Of a stretch of DNA of 64,000 bases, positions 56,914 to 64,000 are shown one piece after another. Every line of letters begins with the position of its first letter. Position 1 is the stretch's first letter. Source of the stretch: Corythoichthys intestinalis (lineage: Eukaryota; Chordata; Actinopteri; Syngnathiformes; Syngnathidae); NCBI RefSeq assembly GCF_030265065.1, contig NC_080416.1, positions 441,501 to 505,500 on the forward strand. The letters are read 5' to 3'. A model generated the notes under the pieces. It was not told where the DNA came from, did not search any database, and saw nothing but the letters and a program-made list of their open reading frames with translations. A program made the position numbers and the translations under genes.

Positions 56914-57789
56914 CAGTGGCGTCACTAGTTTTTAAGAACGGGGGGGCTTAGCCCCCAGGAGATGCACAAGTGAGTGAACGTAGCATTCAAGCACAAAACT
57001 TCAAAGACTGATCGTTTATTCATTATTATTGCTGTTGTTGTTTCAGTCTTTTTTTTTTTAATACAGTACAACAACAGGAAAAAATGGCTATCACTCTAAG
57101 CTCATCTTTTTCAATTGACATGACTTCCTTTTTCTGACCCTTCAAGATACATTAAATAGTGTGACCATATTTTGATTTCCAAAAAAGAGGACACTCAGCC
57201 AGGCCTCAAGATACTTACATTTTACTTGAGGTTCACTCGAAGATGCCTCATCACTTTAATATATTTAAAGTGTGCTTCCACCATCTGGGTAGAAAAAATG
57301 GGTTTTGTTTAAAAATAAAAATAGCTATATAACAAAAGACCCAAATTCGCTGAGGTTACTTAAGAGTTTTTGTTATTCCTAAAATAACGCCAAAAAATCC
57401 CCCAAAGGAATTGTGTGATTTTTAAAAATGCCTCTTCTGTATTGGCGACTCCTTTAATCCTTGAACAAAGTAATAGCTGTCTTTTCAATTCTTACTGTAC
57501 AAATAAATAATCTGAAACAATTTTCTAAATAATTTCTCCTCTGTAGAAAATCCAGTTTGAACAAAAAACTCATTTCTCTTTCTTGTGAAAAATCTGACAG
57601 ATTAATGATCATATTTAAGTTAATAATGACAGGTTAAATGATTATCGATTTAAACTAATATTCTGGCAACTTCATGGTGAATATGTCAGCATTTTTTTTT
57701 TTTTTTAAATAAAACAAATTATTTAGTGGGGCTTAAGAATATTTTAAGGGGGCTGAAGCCCTCCTAAAATAGGCCTAACGACGCCACTG
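56914..57789. mobile_element. hAT-type non-autonomous element
   Basis: Ends CAGTGGCGTCACTAG and ACGACGCCACTG are inverted repeats. Subterminal GGGGGCTTAGCCCCCAGG and GGGGCTGAAGCCCTCC words occur. Flanks GTTGGATT and GTTGGACT match at seven of eight positions. It has split an older relic of the 38670-39651 family. No ORF. Confidence 0.75.
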
Positions 57790-59060
57790 GTTGGACTCAA
57801 ATACTGTACATTAAGAATTGTTTTCCAATCATAAAGATTTTTTGTTTGTTTTACTTTACACATGATAAGTTGAATCCAAAATTGAGCATTAAAGGGGCAA
57901 CCGTCGAAAAACTTTTAGGATTCGTTCTAACAAAATGAACATTTTTTTGTCAACATCCCTATCTCAAAATTGGACTATACTGTATTTGCGGTCAAATCTT
58001 GCAGTGACGTCACCTGAGAGTGAGGGAGAGGGTGGGATTTAGGAAGGGGGGGTGAGGGCAGAATCTTCACGCCACACTGGTGAAATTGAGCGTGTCTGTC
58101 AAGTGTTTGTTGCTTGTGTCAGTACGTGTATTTTATGGAAATAGGGCAATATTCAGTGAGTTGCCAGGATTGAATTGGGCCACGGAGCACGTACGCGCGC
58201 TACGAGTTGGGACTGAAAAAAAAATAAACGCTTTCCGTACTTAATTGTCCACGGGAGACACTTCTCTACTCTGCGCAGACACGGACACTTCATTCAATCC
58301 GTGACACTCCTGTAATACTGCTGCTTTTTGTGAGTATAACTCGTCTGCATGACATTTGCTGGGTGTTGAACTTTATGGATATACTGTATATATTTTTTTT
58401 TTAATCGATGGCATTGCAGCAGTTGTAGCGATTTGGTTCGTCGCTGTCAGTCACTTTATCTCACGGTACACATAGCACTGAGGTTTGGAGCACATCAGAA
58501 GGGGAAACGCGTTCGTTGGGCATCGACTGCTCGCTGTGATGAAGCACTTTACACGTGCGTACTCACCACTTTGCACTGCGTGGAAGCAGCGTGGGTGTTG
58601 TATGGCTCTTCTATACATGCAGTGCCAGTGACGTGCTTTCTATACGTGTCCGTATCTCCCTCTGCCATCAGCTGACGTCAACACGAGTGGAAGCGGTGAG
58701 GACCAAGTTCTCAATGAGACCATTAGCAGATAACAATATGACGATACGACAGCAATTTATCTCGAAATGGAACGTCCGAAGACTATTGTCGCACTCTGAA
58801 ATCCAGACTGGTGTGACCGTACTGGGGGGGTGGGCTACATGAAAACTGGAGGGATATCCCAAATCTAATTGTTGGTGTGCGTCAACCATGCAAAGTTTAG
58901 TTATGTATATCGGGAAATCATTTACCTATCTAAGCATCTGAACAGGACAGGTCAAAATAATAATAATTCTCATTTCACAGTATCATATAGTGCAGATTTT
59001 ACTTGAGAAAAAAAAGAAGCGATTCATTAACAATACCAATTTGTGCTAGGTAGTCAGTGC
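57790..59060. other. Gene-free stretch with a possible promoter/first exon
   Basis: Around 58000-58340 the sequence is less AT-rich, with CGTACGCGCGCTACG (58191 on) and a possible donor TTTTTG|TGAGTATAAC at about 58328-58332. This could be an untranslated first exon of a gene beyond the window, but no protein match was found. The remainder is unassigned. Confidence 0.2.
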
Positions 59061-59261
59061 CAGGGGTGCCCAACTCCGGTCCTCGGGAGCCCTTATCCAG
59101 CTTGTTTTCCATGTCTCCCTCCTTTAACACACCTGAATCAGCTCATCAGCAAACTCCGTTTAGGAAACTAATAACAATCCTGATTATTTGATTCAGCTGT
59201 GTTGGAGACACTGAAAACAAGCTGGATAGGATCTCCTGAGGACCGGACTTTGGCATCCCTG
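59061..59261. mobile_element. Palindromic hAT-type MITE
   Basis: About 200 bases with ends CAGGGGTGCCCAACTCCGGT and its near-complement GGACTTTGGCATCCCTG. Inner palindrome is ATCCAGCTTGTTTTC / GAAAACAAGCTGGAT. No clear target duplication was found. Confidence 0.6.
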
Positions 59262-59290
59262 GCATTGACTCCTCAGCAAAAATTCATTCA

Positions 59291-60282
59291 CTCCCAGCCA
59301 TTTTCACCAGAGCAAGGCCCTTCGCTACCGGCTGTTTTACTGGATTTTGACTGATTTGGCAAGGCCACAGAAAATTCTGTTCTATTGCTATATAAAATGG
59401 CACCCACCAAAAGAAAGATTAGACTCTTCTTTCAGCTGAAAAAAAAGTTGGTTCATATCTTTTTCCATTCTTTAGAAATCAGCAATAGAAAATAGCTTAG
59501 TTTCCAATTTCTGATGAAAAAACAGATATTGAGCTTTTTGTGAAAGCTTACATTTCAAACATAACTTCGACTTTAACACAGCTATTTTTGCTGTAGTTAC
59601 ATCCCAAACATGTTTTCCTTTTACAAAATAACATAAACAACGAGACGAATAGAGCTTTTGATCGAATTTATTTACACATAACTAAACTATTGAACTGTTG
59701 AACTATTTTCGCACATTAAAACGGGGAAGGCTCTCGGCTTTGATGAGTCGGGATCAAGATCTGTCTCACTTTTTTCATCATCTTCATCGTTGGTTTCGAC
59801 CTCGGGCTCAGGAGTAACGCAACGTGAGCTCCGCAGAACGCGTTTGGAACCTGACGCTGTTGTGGCCGTCACCTTCTGTCTCATCAAGATAGATTTTTTT
59901 GAATCCTTCTTTGACGATGGTTTCGTTTTCTTTTCAAAACACTCCTCCAGTGTCGTTTGCCTTTTTTCCCACGATCGTTCTCCACATTATTCTCAAATTC
60001 TCAGGCGTCTTCACAAGATCCCTCCAACTTCTGTTTTCTGACTATTTTTCGTCAGTTCCTTTGCGGCCCGAGATGAGTTCTTATCAAATGCGCTACTGCC
60101 CTCCAGTGGCCAGTTTTATTGCTTTAAAATGAGTTTTGAGCGTTGTGCATTGCAGTTTAGGTGCAACAGAACCTAGAGATGCCTCTTGTCAAAAAAAAAT
60201 GTGAAAGACGTATAAATACGTTTTCGGGACACTGAAACAATTAAAAATAGAACATATTTATACGTTTTTGGGAGCAAATGAG
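59291..60282 (-). mobile_element. Possible piggyBac-like relic
   Basis: The right end reads GGGAGCAAATGAG followed by TTAA (60283-60286). The left end begins CTCCCAGCCATTTTC after TTCA, compatible with a decayed TTAA target. A minus-strand open stretch at 59687-59887 is very acidic (EVETNDEDDEKSETDLDPDS), as in piggyBac transposase N-termini. The rest of a transposase was not found. Confidence 0.4.
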
Positions 60283-60389
60283 TTAATGAATCGCTTCTTT
60301 CCAAGTAATATGTTTGTGTAATATAAATTGCAATAAATATATATCTGCACAATGAGACACTGTGAAATGAGATCAATTATTATTAGTTT

Positions 60390-60830
60390 TATTGAGTTCA
60401 TTTTGTCTACACTTATAGATAAGTTCATTTTTTTTCTCTTTTATCACAGACAATAGTTTTAGTTTGTTTTATTTACCGGACATGTTTCGGCGACTACTTC
60501 CGTCTTCATCAGGGTGTCACTGGCGTTGGTGTGACACGTCTTTATCTGCTGATGGATGGATGAATGAAGGAGTGACTCGCCTGTCAAATCTGACAGGTGA
60601 GTCACGCCCTTTGCTGACCATTCACTCCTCCAAGATGCTGACCCAGGTAGTAGAGAGCTTGCCTGTTCCAGCGATAGAGTCTGGCGACCGTTCCGCGGAT
60701 CAAATTCCCAGGGCGGAGCAAGCCACAGTAAACAGACAGCGGAGTGGACCAATCGGCGACAGGCGGACGTGACGCTGGTAAAGCGACAAGAAACTCTAGC
60801 GTGAGGAAGCACATCTTCTTTTAGAAGAAA
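60390..60830 (-). mobile_element. Second Penelope-like 3' end with hammerhead-like motif
   Basis: Minus-strand copy matching the tail of 54320-55763: the coding end (LSTTW-type), the same hairpin CCTGTCAAATCTGACAGG (60581-60598), then CTGATGA (60506-60512, minus) and GAAAC (60484-60488, minus) followed by ATGTC, here uninterrupted. It faces the other copy, about 5 kb away, tail to tail. Truncated. Confidence 0.65.
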
Positions 60831-61139
60831 TGCTTTCGGTGCTGTCAGTTGGATTTTATCGACTTGATGTGTTTTTGGTCATTTAAAACTGAATTTACTG
60901 CGGATTAGAACATATTCTCGCCTCTATCGTTCGCCAACTGTGTTGTTGTGGAGACGATTTCCGACGCGCAAGAGTGTCGTTGGTCCTTCAGAACAAATCA
61001 CGCAAATAAACAAATCTGATTGCACAGATGATTTTGTTCAGGCTTGAGAGGCCATTAAGGAGCTGGGTCCCAGACTATTCTCATACCGTTTGAAAAATAC
61101 AGGGAGAACAGTCTGGCCGTGCCAGGCAACTTCGACATA

Positions 61140-61394
61140 TTCATGTAAAATAAACGCTAACTGAACGTTTTTTTGTTTTTTTGTTTTGCTATTAACCAAG
61201 AATCGAGACTGTTTTACATCCGGATCCATAAAGAATTTGGGGATTTAAGCATTTATTCACAAGGATTTTCAACGAAAAAAGATCTTTGTCTACGATTCCA
61301 CTCGGTCAGCTTTGACGGCCACGCCAACAATGCAGGCCCCCTATTAATCAGCCTTGCGCCTCATGTCCCGTCAATATAATTATGAAGTCTATGC
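61140..61394 (-). repeat. Fold-back repeat, copy 4, truncated
   Basis: Matches the right part of 10410-11537: one monomer (AACCAAGAATCGAGACTG, AAGCATTTATTCACAAG), then TTCCACTCGGTCAGCTTTGA and the end ATTATGAAGTCTATG. Other monomers and the left end are missing. Confidence 0.65.
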
Positions 61395-61814
61395 AAAAAG
61401 GTTAGAAAGCTGCCAAAGTATACGTATATATTTTTAAATTAAATCTTAGCTTGAGGCAAACGAACCCTGAGAACGACATCATCCATGATGCGTATCAGTG
61501 GAACACCAACATTTCCTCTATTATATGTCTCCCAAGCCTTTTTTTCTGTTTGACATATGAATTGCATTTTTGAGGAAAACATCTTATCTTGAATGGGAGT
61601 TTGTCATATGGGCTGCACGGTTTGGGATGGAGATCAGGCAACCCTGACCTAAACCACAGAAGACTAACTGGCAAAAGTCAGGATTGCTTGCATTGGTAAT
61701 AAAAAGGATGAGTGTATCCATAAAAATCAAAAACAAAATGGCATGGGTTTTGACATACTAGTGAGTCGTATTAAAGGCGAATAGCGTCTGTGTTCACAAG
61801 TGACAAACAATATA

Positions 61815-62775
61815 CACTGCTGGCCAAAAGTATTGGCACCCCTGCAATTCTGTCGGATAATGCTCAATTTCTCCCAGAAAATGATTGCAATTACAAATGT
61901 TTGGTACTAATATTTTCATTTATTTTGCTTGCAATGAAAAAAGAGAATGGGGGGAAAATGAAATCATTATCATTTTACACAAAACTCCAAAAATAGGCCG
62001 GACAAAAGTATTGGCACCCACAGCCTAATAAAGCACATGGTTACACAGTCCAGTGCCAGAGGGAGCAAAGCAACCCCAAAACATCAGGGAACCTCTGCCA
62101 TGTTTGACTGTGGGGACTGCTCGAACTTGTTTGGATGTTAGTCCAGGTTCTTTATCCGCTATCCGCACAATCTTTCATTGAAATCACTCATCAATTTTTA
62201 TTTTCCGTTCACATCCAGGGAGGCTAGCCACTGTGCTGTGGGCTTTACACTTATTGATGACACTGCGCACTGTAGATACAGGAACATCCAGGTCTTTGGA
62301 GATTGACTTGTAGCCTTGAGATTGCCCATGTTTCTTCACTATTTTGCTTCTCAAGTCCTCAGACTGATCTTTGGTCTTCTTTCTTTTGCCCATGCTCAAT
62401 GTGGTACACAAAAGTACACAGGACAGAGGTTGAGTCCACTTTAATCCATTTTAACTGGCTGCAAGTGTGATTTAGTGATTGCCACCACCTGTTATGTTCC
62501 ACAGGTAAGTAACAGGTGTTGTTAATTACACAAATTAGAGAAGCATCACATGATTTTTCAGAGGGTGCCAATACTTTTGTCCAGCCCATTTTTGGAGTTT
62601 TGCGTAAATGATAATGATTTCATTTTTTTCCCCATTCTCTTTTGTGTTTTTTCATTGCAAGCAAAATAAATGAAGACATTACTACCAAAACATTTGTAAT
62701 TGCAATCATTTCCTGGGAAAAATTAAGCATTATTTGACAGAATTGCAGGGGTGCCAATACTTTTGGCCAGCACTG
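61815..62775 (-). mobile_element. Internally deleted Tc1-like element
   Basis: TA lies on both sides (61813-61814, 62776-62777). The terminal repeats are of the 2935-5066 family. The minus strand near 62190-62390 encodes a clean transposase N-terminus ([39 protein letters not shown]), a helix-turn-helix DNA-binding region. Most of the catalytic domain is deleted. Confidence 0.8.
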
Positions 62776-63807
62776 TAGGTTTTGTGCTCTTTATGAGAGG
62801 AGTCACCCCTCAAGGATAAGAGCTTTTTAGGTTAAAGTGAATGTCTAATATGACAACAAACCACTAAAGGGTAAAATCATAAAACTACTGTGACATGATG
62901 AATTAAATGTGATAGCACTATTTGTGACCTGGCAGATAAGATGGAATTCTTACTTTCTGTGTGGCCTTTCGCTCGTCCCTTGTTGGCTGTAATCCTTAGA
63001 TATTTAGGAGATAAACTTGTGTCTTTTATCCTTCTTCCGTGCCAGCAAATTGTTCCCTTCCTTGCCAACTTTAGTTTGTAAAGTCAGAATGTAAGTGTTT
63101 TTTCCTTCACCGGCTAGCTTGTTCAAGATTTGCGGCGATGCCACAGAGAGAATACCTGTTCACAATGGTTGCAGCCCTCCTGACAGTGTTAAGGGTCATT
63201 CCCGCTGACTTACAGTCCCGCCGTAGCATAGAATAGAGCGGATTTATCGTCGGTGTCGCCGCTTAATGTTTCTTATTGTTTATGGGCAGGCCTTCATTAT
63301 ACACCTTCCCTGTTAGCTCAACTATTGTGTGTTACATTGTCTTTCTTTACAACCTCCAACGGTTGCGGTGTGACTAATAAACATCGACAAACGGGATATG
63401 GTGTTTGTCGCAGACACGTTGATATTAAAGAAGGATTGCATTTTTATTTATTGCAACAGTAAACTGAAGTGCGGTGCATCGTAATAGCCGACAGCCGTGT
63501 AAGCAGTGAGTAATATGATCAGATAAGAATACGGCATATAGTCATCTTCGCTTAATAGAGCACACCCAAATACAAGCCACGCTGTCCGAATTTCACAAAA
63601 TTTTGGGGGGAAAAATATGCAGGCCACACCTGACTCACACATAGCAAATGAAGTCTGGATAGCGTTATTGCTAAAGCAAACATGGCCTCCAAACAAGACC
63701 AGACCTCTGCGCTACAATAATGTTTTACAATATATTTGGCTTTATTTTTACTTTTTTCTTTCATAAAGCTTCATTTTTTGATGATATTTTTACTTAGGAA
63801 GGACTTA
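62776..63807. other. Gene-free stretch
   Basis: No coding match or clear repeat was recognised between the two Tc1-like elements. Confidence 0.35.
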
Positions 63808-64000
63808 CAGTGCTGGCCAAAAGTATTGGCACCCCAGCTGTTCTGTCAGATAATGCTCAATTTCTCCCAGAAAATGATTGCAATTCCAAGTGCTTTGGTA
63901 GTAAGTAATATCTTGATTTATTTTGCTTGCAAAGAAAAAACACAAAAAAAAAAAAATGGGGAAAAAAATTAAATCATGCTTTACACAAAACTCCAAAAAT
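63808..64000. mobile_element. Left terminal repeat of a Tc1-like element, cut by the window edge
   Basis: Begins after TA with CAGTGCTGGCCAAAAGTATT and follows the 2935-5066 family terminal repeat for about 190 bases. The element continues outside the window. Confidence 0.75.

Overview
This is a piece of vertebrate nuclear DNA, most likely from a ray-finned (teleost) fish. It has intron-rich genes with GT/AG splice sites, long AT-rich introns, and a dense load of fish-type transposons (Tc1/mariner, many hAT elements and MITEs, Penelope, solo LTRs and a SINE with a LINE-like tail). The species cannot be told from the sequence alone.

Five protein genes were found, all on the + strand. They were assembled by eye from exon-sized matches to remembered vertebrate proteins, and the exon phases close without a break. 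(1) vars2, mitochondrial valyl-tRNA synthetase, lacks its 5' part; 18 exons lie at 412-13664. (2) mgat1, the Golgi GlcNAc-transferase I, has two coding exons at 19716-20561 and 22645-23346. (3) polr1h (znrd1/RPA12), the small zinc-ribbon subunit of RNA polymerase I, has four exons at 29292-30753. (4) gtf2h4, the p52 subunit of TFIIH, has 13 exons at 32504-44407. (5) sh3bp5l, a coiled-coil Rab11 exchange-factor relative, has six exons at 47892-53739. vars2, gtf2h4 and polr1h are framework genes of the mammalian MHC class I region, so the window looks like a rearranged piece of that linkage group with mgat1 and sh3bp5l interleaved. The five products do not form one pathway; they are housekeeping functions (mitochondrial translation, N-glycan maturation, Pol I and TFIIH transcription/repair, Rab11 trafficking).

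The rest is largely mobile DNA. 1-2100, 9.5-13 kb and 61.1-61.4 kb hold copies of a fold-back repeat with internal tandem monomers. 2.9-5.1, 20.6-22.2, 23.7-25.1, 41.9-43.7 and 61.8-62.8 kb and the window end hold Tc1-like elements. hAT elements with 8-bp target duplications, several of them exact, sit at 9.6, 27.0, 34.0, 38.7, 44.9, 52.1 and 56.9 kb; several are nested. Six copies of one LTR family occur, at 0, 17-19, 34.5, 36.6, 40.3 and 54.8 kb. 53.7-64 kb is gene-free as far as can be seen. It carries two Penelope-like 3' ends, each with a hammerhead-ribozyme-like motif, and one of these motifs is split by an LTR insertion.

Among non-genic signals, the most interesting are the Penelope/hammerhead pair, a decayed THAP zinc-finger exon in a vars2 intron, the fold-back repeat family, and nested hAT insertions whose target duplications allow relative dating. 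No clearly new multi-gene system was found.
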